In this document: positions 11,607 to 21,746 of the stretch, in pieces
Layout: the number at the start of each line of letters is the position of its first letter
Numbering within the stretch: the first letter of the stretch is position 1
Notes under the pieces: generated by a model
Database searches by the model: none
Told to the model about the DNA's origin: nothing
Seen by the model: the letters and a program-made list of their open reading frames with translations, nothing else
Made by a program: the position numbers and the translations under genes
NCBI GenBank assembly: GCA_025059235.1
Contig: JANXCV010000003.1
Location: forward strand, 1-64,000
Source of the DNA: Candidatus Calescibacterium sp.
GTDB taxonomy: Bacteria; DRYD01
Length of the DNA: 64,000 nt
Direction of reading: 5' to 3'

Positions 11607-12152
11607 ATGTACCAGTATGCTTTTAAAATAGAGTACAAAAAATCAAAGGAAGACAAAGACTATCTAACACAAATAATATTCGCAAAAAGTCTAGAGGAAG
11701 CAAAAAGAGTAGCTCATGAAAAGTACTGGAATGAGAAATGGTATGAATTTAAAGTTGATTTTCTCAAATTCAATGCTTTTGCAAGATACCTAAGAACATC
11801 TTACAAGAAATTGAAACCTATACTTGACTTGATAAGGGGCAAAAATCTAGACGAAGCTATAAATATCGTAGCTTTTATTCCCAGAAAAGCTGCAAGAATG
11901 GTTGAAAAACTACTCATGTCAGTCAAAGCCAACATAGAATACCTTTCTGATAGATACAAGGATTTAAACATTAATAACTTCTTTATTTATGAGTTATACG
12001 TTACCAAAGGTCCATATATAAAGAGATGGGATGCTAAATTTAGGGGAATGGCTACAAAAATACTCAGACCGACATCTCACCTAACTGTCAGGGTAGCTTA
12101 CAAAGAACCCATCAAAAAGCTCAAAAAAGAAAAGGAAGCGGTAAGGAGGTAA
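11607..12152 (+). CDS. rplV: 50S ribosomal protein L22 with N-terminal extension
   Basis: L22 core (AFARYLRTSYKKLKPILDLIRGK…) begins about 55 residues in; strong RBS aaggagg before the extended start. Confidence 0.93.
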   Translation: MYQYAFKIEYKKSKEDKDYLTQIIFAKSLEEAKRVAHEKYWNEKWYEFKVDFLKFNAFARYLRTSYKKLKPILDLIRGKNLDEAINIVAFIPRKAARMVEKLLMSVKANIEYLSDRYKDLNINNFFIYELYVTKGPYIKRWDAKFRGMATKILRPTSHLTVRVAYKEPIKKLKKEKEAVRR

Positions 12153-12155
12153 ATC

Positions 12156-12929
12156 ATGGGTCAGAAAGTTCATCCTAAATCCTTACGACTTGGTATAAAT
12201 AAATACTGGGATAGTGTTTGGTTTTTCCCAAAAAAAAGAGAATACCAGGAAGCAGTGATAGAGGACCATAATTTGCGAAAGTTTATTTTCAAGGAAGTAA
12301 GAAGGAGTATTCTTCAGAGGATGGGAATAAAGGCAAAAGAGGGTAGTGCTAAATTTAAGGATCCTAACCCCGCATCGATCGAAAAAATAATTATAAAAAG
12401 AAAGGGATCAAGCATAAATATAACTATCTACACTGCTAAGCCTGCCGTAGTTATTGGCAAGAAAGGAGCAGAGATAGAAAATCTCAGATCAAAAATTCAA
12501 AGAGAGTTTGGAAAACAGGATGTGACTATTGAAGTGAAAGAGGTTGAGCATCCCGATTTAAGTGCTAAATTGGTAGCTCATAGTATAGCAAGGCAGCTTG
12601 AACAAAGGGTTAGCTTTCGTAGAGCTATGAGAGCTGCTGCTATAAGAGTTATGAGGGTCGGAGCTCAGGGAGTTAGAATTGAGGTTTCTGGAAGGCTAGA
12701 TGGTGCTGAATTGGCTAGAACAGAAAGAGTAATACTTGGTAAAGTACCTCTGCATACCCTTACTGCAGATATAGACTATGCTCTGGATGAGGCTATGACC
12801 AAATGGGGAGTTATAGGAGTAAAAGTTTGGATATACAAGGGATTGACGTTTAAAGATGAAGAGACTAAGAAACAATTCGAAATTCTAGAAAAGTTAAAAC
12901 TAGCTAACATGCCGAAGGATCTAGTATGA
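12156..12929 (+). CDS. rpsC: 30S ribosomal protein S3
   Basis: MGQKVHPKSLRLGINKYWDS…KH-domain AVVIGKKGAEIENL. Confidence 0.97.
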   Translation: MGQKVHPKSLRLGINKYWDSVWFFPKKREYQEAVIEDHNLRKFIFKEVRRSILQRMGIKAKEGSAKFKDPNPASIEKIIIKRKGSSINITIYTAKPAVVIGKKGAEIENLRSKIQREFGKQDVTIEVKEVEHPDLSAKLVAHSIARQLEQRVSFRRAMRAAAIRVMRVGAQGVRIEVSGRLDGAELARTERVILGKVPLHTLTADIDYALDEAMTKWGVIGVKVWIYKGLTFKDEETKKQFEILEKLKLANMPKDLV

Positions 12930-12965
12930 AAATAGTTTTGAATTTATAGGGAAGGTGAGAATAAC

Positions 12966-13379
12966 ATGCTAGCACCGAAAAAAACTAAATATAGAAAAAC
13001 CCAACGTGGGAGAATGAAAAGAAAAGCTACTAGTGGAAATAGAGTTATTTTCGGGGATTATGGACTGCAGGCTTTGGAACCTGGCTGGATTACCTCTAAC
13101 CAAATAGAAGCAGCCAGGATAGTAATATCTAAAAATCTGAAAAAGGGTGGAAAAGTATGGATAAGAATTTTCCCCCACAAAAGTATTACTAAGAAACCAG
13201 CTGAAACTAGGATGGGAGGAGGAAAAGGAGATGTAGACAAATATGTAGCAGTTGTAAGACCAGGAACTATTATGTTCGAAGTAACAGGCTTAAAAGAAGA
13301 TCAAGCTATGGAAGTACTAAAGCAAGCTTCTTATAAACTTCCTATAAAAACTAGATTTGTTGTAAAACAGGGGGGATAA
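12966..13379 (+). CDS. rplP: 50S ribosomal protein L16
   Basis: [25 protein letters not shown]…[21 protein letters not shown]. Confidence 0.97.
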   Translation: MLAPKKTKYRKTQRGRMKRKATSGNRVIFGDYGLQALEPGWITSNQIEAARIVISKNLKKGGKVWIRIFPHKSITKKPAETRMGGGKGDVDKYVAVVRPGTIMFEVTGLKEDQAMEVLKQASYKLPIKTRFVVKQGG

Positions 13380-13382
13380 GTT

Positions 13383-13601
13383 ATGAAATCGAGAAAAGAA
13401 TTAGAAATACTTCGAAGTATGAGTTATAGCGATCTGGTCAAAGAATTAAAAAACACACGAAAAGAACTTTTTGAAATGAGAATGAAATCTACTCTAACTG
13501 GAGAATTTAAACCTCACCTATTCTCGAACTTCAGAAAAAAAATAGCTAGGATCAAATATCTTATGTCTATACAAAGGAGTGATATAAATGAGAAAAAATA
13601 G
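13383..13601 (+). CDS. rpmC: 50S ribosomal protein L29
   Basis: Position and [43 protein letters not shown]. Confidence 0.93.
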   Translation: MKSRKELEILRSMSYSDLVKELKNTRKELFEMRMKSTLTGEFKPHLFSNFRKKIARIKYLMSIQRSDINEKK

Positions 13602-13845
13602 AAAAAAACTGGTCGGTATAGTTGTAAGCGATAAAATGGAAAAAACTGTAGTAGTAAAAGTAGAAAGAAACAAAATACATCCAAAGTATAAAAAGGTTGT
13701 AAAGACTTTCAAGAAGTACTATGCTCATAATGAGGATAATGAGGCTAAAGAAGGAGATAAAGTAATGATAATGGAATCTAGACCGTTAAGTAAGTTGAAG
13801 AGGTGGGTTGTGATTAAAATTATAGAAAGAGCTCAAAAATTATAA
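13588..13845 (+). CDS. rpsQ: 30S ribosomal protein S17
   Basis: [29 protein letters not shown]…[13 protein letters not shown]. Confidence 0.96.
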   Translation: MRKNRKKLVGIVVSDKMEKTVVVKVERNKIHPKYKKVVKTFKKYYAHNEDNEAKEGDKVMIMESRPLSKLKRWVVIKIIERAQKL

Positions 13846-13859
13846 AGGAGTGGTAGATT

Positions 13860-14228
13860 ATGCTTCCACGAATGGCTAAACTTATAGTTGCGGACAACTC
13901 AGGTGCTAAAAAAGTTCAGCTAATAGGTAACTATGGTGCTTCTCAAAAGACTTACTGTTACATAGGTGATGTAGTAAAAGTAGCAGTCAAAGAAGCCATT
14001 CCTAACTCTAATATTGAAAAGGGAGATGTTCTAAAGGCTGTAATAGTCAGATCTACCAAGAAATATAGAAGACCCGACGGAAGTTATGTAAGATTCGATG
14101 ATAACGCTGTAGTTATAATAGATGACCAAGGAAATCCAAAGGGAACCAGAATATTTGGTCCGATACCTCGTGAATTAAGAGAAAAAGGATTTGCAAAAAT
14201 ACTATCGCTTGCTACAGAGGTGGTATAA
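13860..14228 (+). CDS. rplN: 50S ribosomal protein L14
   Basis: LIVADNSGAKKVQLI…VIVRSTKKYRRPDGSYVRFDDNAVVII…RIFGPIPRELREKGF. Confidence 0.97.
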   Translation: MLPRMAKLIVADNSGAKKVQLIGNYGASQKTYCYIGDVVKVAVKEAIPNSNIEKGDVLKAVIVRSTKKYRRPDGSYVRFDDNAVVIIDDQGNPKGTRIFGPIPRELREKGFAKILSLATEVV

Positions 14229-14229
14229 A

Positions 14230-14559
14230 ATGAAACTCAAAAAAGGTGACAAAGTATTGGTAATATCGGGAAAATACAAAGGTGAAGTAGGAAAAGTGAT
14301 AAAAATCATTAAAGACAGAGCAATTGTCCAAGGTATAAATAGGGTTAAAAAACATGTAAAATCCCTTAATCCCGAACAGAAAAAGCCTACTATAGTTCAG
14401 GTAGAAAGACCTATTCATGTTTCAAACCTTATGATAATAGATAGCACTGATAATAAACCAACAAGAGTTGGATATAAGTTTATCGAGAAAGACGGAAAGA
14501 AAGTGAAAATTAGAGTGTCCAAAAGAACAGGACAAGAAATAAAAGTTGATAGAAAATAA
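14230..14559 (+). CDS. rplX: 50S ribosomal protein L24
   Basis: MKLKKGDKVLVISGKYKGEVGKVIKI (KOW); start corrected from the longer ORF. Confidence 0.95.
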   Translation: MKLKKGDKVLVISGKYKGEVGKVIKIIKDRAIVQGINRVKKHVKSLNPEQKKPTIVQVERPIHVSNLMIIDSTDNKPTRVGYKFIEKDGKKVKIRVSKRTGQEIKVDRK

Positions 14560-14595
14560 AGAAATAAAAATAGAAAGTAACGGAGGAAAAAAATT

Positions 14596-15150
14596 ATGTT
14601 AAAAACTCAGGAACTGAGATTATACCAGAAATATAAACAGGAAGTCGTCCCCGAATTGATGAAAATTTTTAACTATAAAAGTATCATGCAAGTTCCGAGG
14701 ATAGAAAAAGTGGTAGTGAATATGGGGGTAGGTGATGCAACTCAAAATCAAGATGTGATCAAAAAAGTACAAAAACAATTGATGCTAATAACTGGTCAAG
14801 CTCCAGTAATAATAAAAGCTAAAAAGTCTATTTCAAACTTCAAGTTAAGAAAGGGTATGAATATAGGGCTAAAGGTTACTCTCAGAAAGGCATTAATGTG
14901 GGCTTTTCTAGATAAATTGATCTCTATAGTTCTTCCCAGAATAAGAGATTTTAAAGGTATAAGTAGTAACTCCTTTGACGGCAGAGGTAATTACAACCTG
15001 GGAATAAAAGAACAAATTATATTCCCAGAATTGTCATACGATGATATCGATAAAGTAAGAGGTATGGATATAAATATAACCACCACAGCAAAAACAGATA
15101 AAGAAGCTTATGAATTATTGAGATTACTAGGTTTTCCATTTAAAAAATAA
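14596..15150 (+). CDS. rplE: 50S ribosomal protein L5
   Basis: [15 protein letters not shown]…[30 protein letters not shown]. Confidence 0.97.
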   Translation: MLKTQELRLYQKYKQEVVPELMKIFNYKSIMQVPRIEKVVVNMGVGDATQNQDVIKKVQKQLMLITGQAPVIIKAKKSISNFKLRKGMNIGLKVTLRKALMWAFLDKLISIVLPRIRDFKGISSNSFDGRGNYNLGIKEQIIFPELSYDDIDKVRGMDINITTTAKTDKEAYELLRLLGFPFKK

Positions 15151-15167
15151 GTACAGAGGAGGTCATT

Positions 15168-15353
15168 ATGCCAAGAAAAGCTCAGATAGAAAAATGGAAA
15201 AGACCCCCTAAATACCCAGTTAGGTTTAGGAATAGATGTAAGATCTGTGGAAGACCAAGAGGATATATAAGAATGTTTGGGATGTGTAGGATGTGTTTCA
15301 GAAAGATGGCCTATGAGGGTCTTATACCAGGTGTTAGAAAGGCAAGCTGGTAA
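15168..15353 (+). CDS. rpsN: 30S ribosomal protein S14 (zinc-binding type)
   Basis: [38 protein letters not shown]. Confidence 0.97.
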   Translation: MPRKAQIEKWKRPPKYPVRFRNRCKICGRPRGYIRMFGMCRMCFRKMAYEGLIPGVRKASW

Positions 15354-15366
15354 GGAGGTAAAAAAT

Positions 15367-15762
15367 ATGCTCACAGATCCAATTGCAGATATGTTTGCAA
15401 GAATTAAAAACGCTATAAATAGGAAGCATGAAACCGTCAAAATCCCAGGATCAAAGATCAAGAAAAGTATACTAGAATTACTAAAAAAAGAGGGATATAT
15501 AGAAGATTATTCAATAGAACCCTTGAACGACTATTCCTATAATTTTGTAGTAAAGCTAAAATACTACAAAGGTAAATCAGTTATAAATGATCTAAAAAGA
15601 GTTAGCAAGCCTGGTAGAAGAATTTATACTCCCTACAAAGAAATACCTTTAATTCTATCAGGATTAGGCTTAACAATAGTTTCTACTTCGAAAGGAATCA
15701 TGTCCCACAGAGAAGCTATGAAAAATAAGTTGGGAGGAGAGATAATAGGTTTCGTTTACTAA
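15367..15762 (+). CDS. rpsH: 30S ribosomal protein S8
   Basis: MLTDPIADMFARIKNA…SKPGRRIYTPYKEIPLILSGLGLTIVSTSKGIMSHREA; start corrected. Confidence 0.96.
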   Translation: MLTDPIADMFARIKNAINRKHETVKIPGSKIKKSILELLKKEGYIEDYSIEPLNDYSYNFVVKLKYYKGKSVINDLKRVSKPGRRIYTPYKEIPLILSGLGLTIVSTSKGIMSHREAMKNKLGGEIIGFVY

Positions 15763-15776
15763 AGGAGGAAAAGAGT

Positions 15777-16343
15777 ATGTCCAAGCTTATCAAGAAACCA
15801 ATAATTTTACCTGCAAACACAAAGATAGAAATTAAAGGCGAAGAGATTACGGTAATTGGTCCCAAAGGTTCAGTTACCAAAAAATTTCTAACTGAGTTCG
15901 TAGATATAAATACCAATGAGAATAAAATTTTTGTTGTTCCCAAGTTTGAAAAACACTCCAAAAGAACTGGTAGGTTTATAAAGAAATTGGCCGGTACTTA
16001 CTGGAGTATTCTTAATTCAATGGTCCTAGGGGTTAACCAAGGGTATACAAAAACTCTGCAGATAGTCGGATTAGGATGGAAGGCAAATCAAAAAGGAGAA
16101 TCAGTCGAATTATCGGTAGGATATTCTCATCCAGTTGTATTCACTCCTCCAAAAGGAGTTTCAGTCAAGGTGGAAGATCCCCAGAGAATAACTGTAAGCG
16201 GTGTGGATAAGGAGCTTGTCGGTCAGGTTGCAGCAAACATAAGAAAAATAAGAAAACCAGATAGCTATAAAGGAAAAGGAATTAGATATGCTGATGAAAA
16301 TCTTGTATTGAAAGAAAGTAAGAAAGGAGCAAAAGGTAGGTAG
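15777..16343 (+). CDS. rplF: 50S ribosomal protein L6
   Basis: MVLGVNQGYTKTLQIVGLGWKA…RKIRKPDSYKGKGIRYADE. Confidence 0.96.
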   Translation: MSKLIKKPIILPANTKIEIKGEEITVIGPKGSVTKKFLTEFVDINTNENKIFVVPKFEKHSKRTGRFIKKLAGTYWSILNSMVLGVNQGYTKTLQIVGLGWKANQKGESVELSVGYSHPVVFTPPKGVSVKVEDPQRITVSGVDKELVGQVAANIRKIRKPDSYKGKGIRYADENLVLKESKKGAKGR

Positions 16344-16350
16344 TTGAAAT

Positions 16351-16467
16351 ATGAAGGTAAGAGCCTCCGTAAAAAAAATATGTGCCTATTGCAAAGTAGT
16401 TAAAAGAAGAGGAAAAGTAAGAATTATCTGTACAAAATCAAAAAAGCATAAGCAAGTACAGGGATAA
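16351..16467 (+). CDS. rpmJ: 50S ribosomal protein L36
   Basis: Translated directly: [38 protein letters not shown]; below the ORF-track size cutoff. Confidence 0.95.
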   Translation: MKVRASVKKICAYCKVVKRRGKVRIICTKSKKHKQVQG

Positions 16468-16483
16468 AGAGGGTGGTTAGGAA

Positions 16484-16855
16484 ATGCCACGAATAGCAGG
16501 AGTAAATATACCAGAAAATAAACAGCTGTGGATCTCTCTAAGGTATATATACGGCATAGGACCTACAAGAGCTATGGAAATACTCAAAAACACCAACATA
16601 GATCCATACAAAAAAGCAAAAGATCTAACACAAGAAGAAATAAACAAAATACAAAAGTATATAGATGATAACTACGTTGTTGAAGGAGATTTAAGAAGGC
16701 AGATAAGTCAGAACATTAGAGAATTGATAGAAATAAGGTGTTATCGAGGGATAAGACATCAGAAAGGGTTACCTGTCAGAGGACAACGCACCAGAACTAA
16801 TGCCAGAACAAGAAAAGGTCCAAAACCAAATAGAATAGGAACCAGGAAAAAATAA
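16484..16855 (+). CDS. rpsM: 30S ribosomal protein S13
   Basis: [30 protein letters not shown]…[26 protein letters not shown]. Confidence 0.97.
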   Translation: MPRIAGVNIPENKQLWISLRYIYGIGPTRAMEILKNTNIDPYKKAKDLTQEEINKIQKYIDDNYVVEGDLRRQISQNIRELIEIRCYRGIRHQKGLPVRGQRTRTNARTRKGPKPNRIGTRKK

Positions 16856-17282
16856 TGAAAATACTTGGAATAGACTGGGGTAAAAAAAAATAGGACTAGC
16901 CCTAGGAAACACAGAACTAAAAATAATTACACCTCTGAAAAATATACCAAATAACAAAGAAGCAATACCAGAAGTATTAAAGATAATAGATCGATATTCT
17001 GTGGATATTGTTGTAGTGGGGATACCTATTTTGCCCCTATTACAAAAACCAAACGAACTATATCCATACATAAAAAAATTCTCAAAAGAATTAAAAGAGC
17101 AAGCTTGCAGTTTATTAGGGAGAAAAATAGAAGTTCATTTTATCGAAGAAGAATATACCACGGAATTAGCAAAAATCAAGTTTGGAAATTCCAAAGACAT
17201 AGACAAATATTCTGCCGCTATTATTTTAGAACAGTATATCAATAGTCAATCAGGAGGTAAGACAGGTGATAGTAACGCATGA
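16855..17282 (+). CDS. ruvX: RuvX/YqgF-family Holliday junction resolvase-like protein, frame broken at an A9 run
   Basis: [12 protein letters not shown] then stop; next frame reads IGLALGNTE…VVVGIPILP…FIEEEYTT. Confidence 0.75.
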
Positions 17283-18384
17283 AATAGGATCTCTATCAAA
17301 ACCATCCTGGAGAGTTAAACCGTTTAGGAATTTACCTCTAACTGAGGAAGATTTGAACCAAGCTATTAAATGGGCAAAAAGATTAAATATTTCTGATGAA
17401 ACAGAAGAATTGATAGAGATAGTAAAAAAGAATCTAGGTAATCCGAATTTATCAGATGAAGAAAAACAAAAAATTGTTTTCTACTCTTCATTATATGCTG
17501 TTAGATTTCTAGAAAATGTAGGTATTGATTTAGTATATGATGGGGAACAACACAGAAGCGAAATGTATGAATACCCGATCAGGAATATTCAGGGATTTGA
17601 ATTTAAGGGACATGTTAGAAGTTTTGATAATAAATACTACAGAAAAGCTTCTTTAGTTTCAAAACCTATTTTAAAGGACTATTACCATAGAAAAGAAACT
17701 CAAACGATAAAGTCTTTTATTAGAAAAAAACTAAAGATTCCAGTTACAGGACCTTACACTCTTGTCGACTGGTCTTTCGATGAATACTATTACAGTGTGG
17801 ATCTATTTGAAGGTGAGACTAAGAAACATAGAAGGAAGTTTCTGAAAGAAATGGGACAAATTATTAGACAGGTGATACAAGACATAATAGATAACGGTGC
17901 TGATTTTATACAAATAGATGAACCTGCAGCCACAACCAAAAAAGATGAAGTTGAGTTATTCGTAGATACCATCTATGATACTTTGGTAGGACTCCAAGAT
18001 AAATCAACTTTTTCTATACACATATGTTTTTCTAATTATTCCATCCTATTTCCATATATTGAAAAATTGGACGGAATAGTAAAAGAACTACACTTTGAAT
18101 ATGCTAATCGTGATAGTTGGGAATTAGGTAGAAAAAATAGAAAAGGGTATGAAATACTAAAAATGTTTAAAAACAACAATTTTACTGTTGGATTAGGTGT
18201 TTTAGATGTTCATACTGATAGAGTAGAAAGTAAAGAGCTTATAAAGGATAGGATCCTCTATGCAATGGATATAGTTGGTGATAGAATATATGTAGCTCCT
18301 GATTGTGGATTAAGAACTAGAACCTGGGAAATAGCATATCAAAAATTATCAAATATGGTGGAAGCAGTAAAATGTATAAATTAA
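17266..18384 (+). CDS. Cobalamin-independent methionine synthase C-terminal domain protein (core MetE-like)
   Basis: HIC (HxC), ELHFEYANR, VAPDCGLRTR zinc-site motifs; no MetE N-terminal domain. Confidence 0.8.
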   Translation: MIVTHEIGSLSKPSWRVKPFRNLPLTEEDLNQAIKWAKRLNISDETEELIEIVKKNLGNPNLSDEEKQKIVFYSSLYAVRFLENVGIDLVYDGEQHRSEMYEYPIRNIQGFEFKGHVRSFDNKYYRKASLVSKPILKDYYHRKETQTIKSFIRKKLKIPVTGPYTLVDWSFDEYYYSVDLFEGETKKHRRKFLKEMGQIIRQVIQDIIDNGADFIQIDEPAATTKKDEVELFVDTIYDTLVGLQDKSTFSIHICFSNYSILFPYIEKLDGIVKELHFEYANRDSWELGRKNRKGYEILKMFKNNNFTVGLGVLDVHTDRVESKELIKDRILYAMDIVGDRIYVAPDCGLRTRTWEIAYQKLSNMVEAVKCIN

Positions 18385-19115
18385 CTATTTTGGATGAATG
18401 CGATAGCACACAAGAAGAATTAAAAAAGACTCTAAAAGATAATGAATTCTTAGCAATAATTGCAAAGAGGCAATTCAAAGGTAAGGGAAGCTATTCTAGA
18501 GAATGGATATCTGACCCAGGAGGATTGTATCTATCATTCAACTTTCCCACTATACCTTTAAATTTACCCGCATCTATTATTTTTTCAGTCATAGTAGCAA
18601 TATCTCTCCAGGAATATGTAGATCATACTCTTGGTAAACATCTGGGGATTATATATCCAAATGATTTGGTAGTTAAGCTTAATGGGAATTATTACAAGTT
18701 AGGAGGTATACTCGTAGAAATATGCGGAAATAACTATGTTATCGGTATAGGAATAAACGTTAATAATCAAGTATCTAATTATCAGTTTGAACACAAAGCT
18801 CTAAGTTTAAATGAACTATCAAGGATTGTAAATAATAAAACGTATAAGTTTGATGTTGTAGATATTGCTAAAAACATATTAGATAAGGTTAGTTTATTTT
18901 ACTCTAGCAGAATTGATATATATCAAAGATTGCTTGAATTAGACTTTACTCATGAATTAAAGAATGTTAAGATACTTGTTTTTATGGATGGAGAAGAAGT
19001 GATTGATACCTTCGATAATATAAAAATAGACTATAATTTGAAGAAGATAGTTCTTTACAAATCGAGGATGAGAAAAGATCTTGAATTCGAGAAAGTAAGG
19101 AGGATTTTTTATTAG
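18372..19115 (+). CDS. birA: Biotin-[acetyl-CoA-carboxylase] ligase
   Basis: DSTQEE…KGKGSYSREWISDPGGLYLSF…YPNDLVV…KLGGILVE…IGIGINVN. Confidence 0.85.
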   Translation: MYKLTILDECDSTQEELKKTLKDNEFLAIIAKRQFKGKGSYSREWISDPGGLYLSFNFPTIPLNLPASIIFSVIVAISLQEYVDHTLGKHLGIIYPNDLVVKLNGNYYKLGGILVEICGNNYVIGIGINVNNQVSNYQFEHKALSLNELSRIVNNKTYKFDVVDIAKNILDKVSLFYSSRIDIYQRLLELDFTHELKNVKILVFMDGEEVIDTFDNIKIDYNLKKIVLYKSRMRKDLEFEKVRRIFY

Positions 19116-19135
19116 TAAAAATATTTTTATTTTTG

Positions 19136-19861
19136 TTAGTTTGAAAGTAGAGCTTCTTTTATTTTTTTTAATGCTTTTGACTGAATTCTAGAAATGTTTA
19201 CTTGTATGGTGTTTAATTTTTTTGCTATTTCTTCTTGTGTTAATCCTTCGAAAAATTTCAGAGATATTACTATTTTTTCTAAGGGATCTAGTTTGGAAAT
19301 AGCCTCTTGGATTAAAATTTTTATATCTCTTTCTTCTGCAACGTTTTTTCCATCTGATATTATTTCACTTACTGGTTTTTGATTTTGTAGTACACTACTT
19401 TCCAATGAAAATAATTTTTGTCTCGTGAATTCCAAGTATTCTATTAGTTTTTCTTTACTTATGTTTGTATATTCTTCTATTTCTTGTATTGTTGGTTGTC
19501 TTTTTAGTTGTTGTGATAATTCTTTTATTTTTTGACTTATTATACTCTGATTTTCATAGATTTCTCTTGGGGGTTTTATCAAATTATGATGATCTCTATA
19601 GTATCTTTTTATTTCTCCGGTAATATATATTGAGGCAAAGTTGATGAAATTGTCTGATTTTTTGGAGTCGAACTTCTCTATAGCTTTTATTAGACCAATA
19701 ACTCCATTTTGTATGGCATCTTCTACTTCTTGGGGATGTGAATACTTATAAGCTAAGTACTTCACATATGGTAACATTATCTCTACTATTTTATCTCTGT
19801 AGATTTTTTCTCGAGTTATATGATATTTTTTAAGAAGTAGATCTATTTCTTGTTTATTCAT
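19136..19861 (-). CDS. RNA polymerase sigma factor, SigB/F/G-like subfamily
   Basis: LPYVKYLAYKYSH-EVEDAIQNGVIGLIKAIEKFD region 2 and C-terminal LTQEEIAKKLNTIQVNISRIQSKALKKIK region 4. Confidence 0.85.
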   Translation of the reverse strand: MNKQEIDLLLKKYHITREKIYRDKIVEIMLPYVKYLAYKYSHPQEVEDAIQNGVIGLIKAIEKFDSKKSDNFINFASIYITGEIKRYYRDHHNLIKPPREIYENQSIISQKIKELSQQLKRQPTIQEIEEYTNISKEKLIEYLEFTRQKLFSLESSVLQNQKPVSEIISDGKNVAEERDIKILIQEAISKLDPLEKIVISLKFFEGLTQEEIAKKLNTIQVNISRIQSKALKKIKEALLSN

Positions 19862-19907
19862 GATTAGGAAGATATCAGCTTAGTAAGAGTTTGATTAGTT
19901 AAAATTC

Positions 19908-21215
19908 TTACGGTTTATATCTGTATAACATTCTGGGGAATGGTATTGCTTCTCTGACGTGATCTAATTTACATATCCAAGCTACGAATCTTTCTATTCC
20001 TAGTCCGAATCCGCTATGAACAGCACTTCCGTATTTTCTCAGATCAAGATACCAATTATATTCTTCTAGAGGAATGTTTTCTTCTTTCATTCTTTGAAGT
20101 AGGATTTCATAGTTGTCTTCTCTTTGACTTCCTCCTACTATTTCTCCGTATCCTTCTGGTGCTAATATATCCATATTGAGAACAAAATTAGGATTTTCAG
20201 GATCTATCTTCATATAGAATGGTTTTATACTTTTGGGGTAATGAGTAATAACTACTGGTTTATCGAAACTTTCTGATATTGCAGTTTCTTCTGTTGCTCC
20301 GAAATCATCGCCAAAGTTAAAATCAAATCCTTTACTTTTGAGGAGTTCTACCGCTTCTGTATATGTTATCCTATAGAATGGTGGTACTATTTTTCTTAAA
20401 TCATCTAGATTTCTTTCTAGTATTGATAGTTCGTACGAATTTGATTCTAGTACTTTTTGAATAACGTAAAATATCATATTTTCAGCTATTTGGATTATAT
20501 CGTCTAATGTTGCGAAAGCTACTTCAGGTTCCACCATCCAAAATTCTATTAGGTGTCTTCTTGTTTTACTTTTTTCTGCTCTAAAAGTAGGTCCGAAACA
20601 GTATACTTTTTCAAAAGCAAGAGCTCCTGCTTCTTGATAAAGTTGCCCACTTTGAGATAAGTACATTTTATCTCCGAAGTAATCTACTTCGAATAAGGTT
20701 GTAGTTCCTTCACAAGCAGACGGAGTGAAAATAGGGCTATCAAATTCAATGAATCCTTCTTTGTTTAAATACTCCCTTATGAAGTTTTTAACACTATGTC
20801 TTATTCTTAGTATAGCGAATTGTTTTCTACTTCTTATCCATAGATGTCTATGATCTAGTAGAAAGTCTATACCGTGTTCTTTAGGGGTTATAGGGTAATT
20901 GATTGTTTTGTGTATCAGTTTTATGTTTGAGGTTAGGATTTCAAATCCTATGGGTGATCTTTTATCTTCTTTGAGTATTCCTTGGACTTCACAGGTGCTC
21001 TCTTGAGTGCATTCATCAAAGATATCATATAACAAGGGATTATCTATGACGCATTGTATGAAGCCTTTACCATCTCTAACTATAAGGAACCTTATTTTAC
21101 CACTACTTCTTTTATTCCATACCCATCCTCGGATACTAACTGTTTTATTTTCAAATTTTTTCCCTCTTTTTCTAATTTCTTCAGTGTTGGTATAGATGAC
21201 TTCTTTTGTTTCCAT
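19908..21215 (-). CDS. asnS: Asparaginyl-tRNA synthetase
   Basis: Anticodon-binding OB fold, class II motifs FRAEKSKTRRHLIEFWMVEPE and SGFGLGIERFVAWICKLDHVREAIPFPR. Confidence 0.92.
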   Translation of the reverse strand: METKEVIYTNTEEIRKRGKKFENKTVSIRGWVWNKRSSGKIRFLIVRDGKGFIQCVIDNPLLYDIFDECTQESTCEVQGILKEDKRSPIGFEILTSNIKLIHKTINYPITPKEHGIDFLLDHRHLWIRSRKQFAILRIRHSVKNFIREYLNKEGFIEFDSPIFTPSACEGTTTLFEVDYFGDKMYLSQSGQLYQEAGALAFEKVYCFGPTFRAEKSKTRRHLIEFWMVEPEVAFATLDDIIQIAENMIFYVIQKVLESNSYELSILERNLDDLRKIVPPFYRITYTEAVELLKSKGFDFNFGDDFGATEETAISESFDKPVVITHYPKSIKPFYMKIDPENPNFVLNMDILAPEGYGEIVGGSQREDNYEILLQRMKEENIPLEEYNWYLDLRKYGSAVHSGFGLGIERFVAWICKLDHVREAIPFPRMLYRYKP

Positions 21216-21227
21216 CTTTATTTGCTC

Positions 21228-21746
21228 CTATTTTAGTTCTTTTTCTATTTTTTTGTTAATATTTGCAGGGAATACATATTTCATTAAGCTTAGCATTAGT
21301 GGATTAAGGCTGGATACAAAGGTGTAGGAATATGAAGATTTTATGAAATCTTTGAAATAACCTTGTGTTGGGAATATTGTAATCATTAGGAATATTTTCC
21401 ACCAGAAGACTATTCCTTTTATAAGTCCTGTTATTCCTCCAAGTAATTTAGCTGATTTTTCTAGAATTTCATTTCTTTTTGAATATATTTCTAAGCTATA
21501 TCCGATTGCTAGTATGGAGATAAATGTTAGGAAAAATATAGTTATTCCGGTTATGAAATTTATCAGGGATTGATCTTTAATTTTGACCATGCTGTTTATC
21601 AAACTTCCCAGTGGTTCGGTAAGAGCAAAAGCTATAACTATCGATATTAATAGTGCTATTAAATCGGTTATCTCTGCTATCAGACCTCTTTCATATCCTA
21701 TCCTAAATAAAAAAATGAGACTGAGGGTAAAAATTATATCAATCAT
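21228..21746 (-). CDS. CvpA-family membrane protein
   Basis: Four predicted TM segments, FRIGYERGLIAEITDLIALLIS…GGITGLIKGI. Confidence 0.7.
   Translation of the reverse strand: MIDIIFTLSLIFLFRIGYERGLIAEITDLIALLISIVIAFALTEPLGSLINSMVKIKDQSLINFITGITIFFLTFISILAIGYSLEIYSKRNEILEKSAKLLGGITGLIKGIVFWWKIFLMITIFPTQGYFKDFIKSSYSYTFVSSLNPLMLSLMKYVFPANINKKIEKELK

Noticed and set aside
15108-15461. Minus-strand ORF across rplE/rpsN/rpsH
   Set aside because: Antisense to three ribosomal genes; no independent evidence
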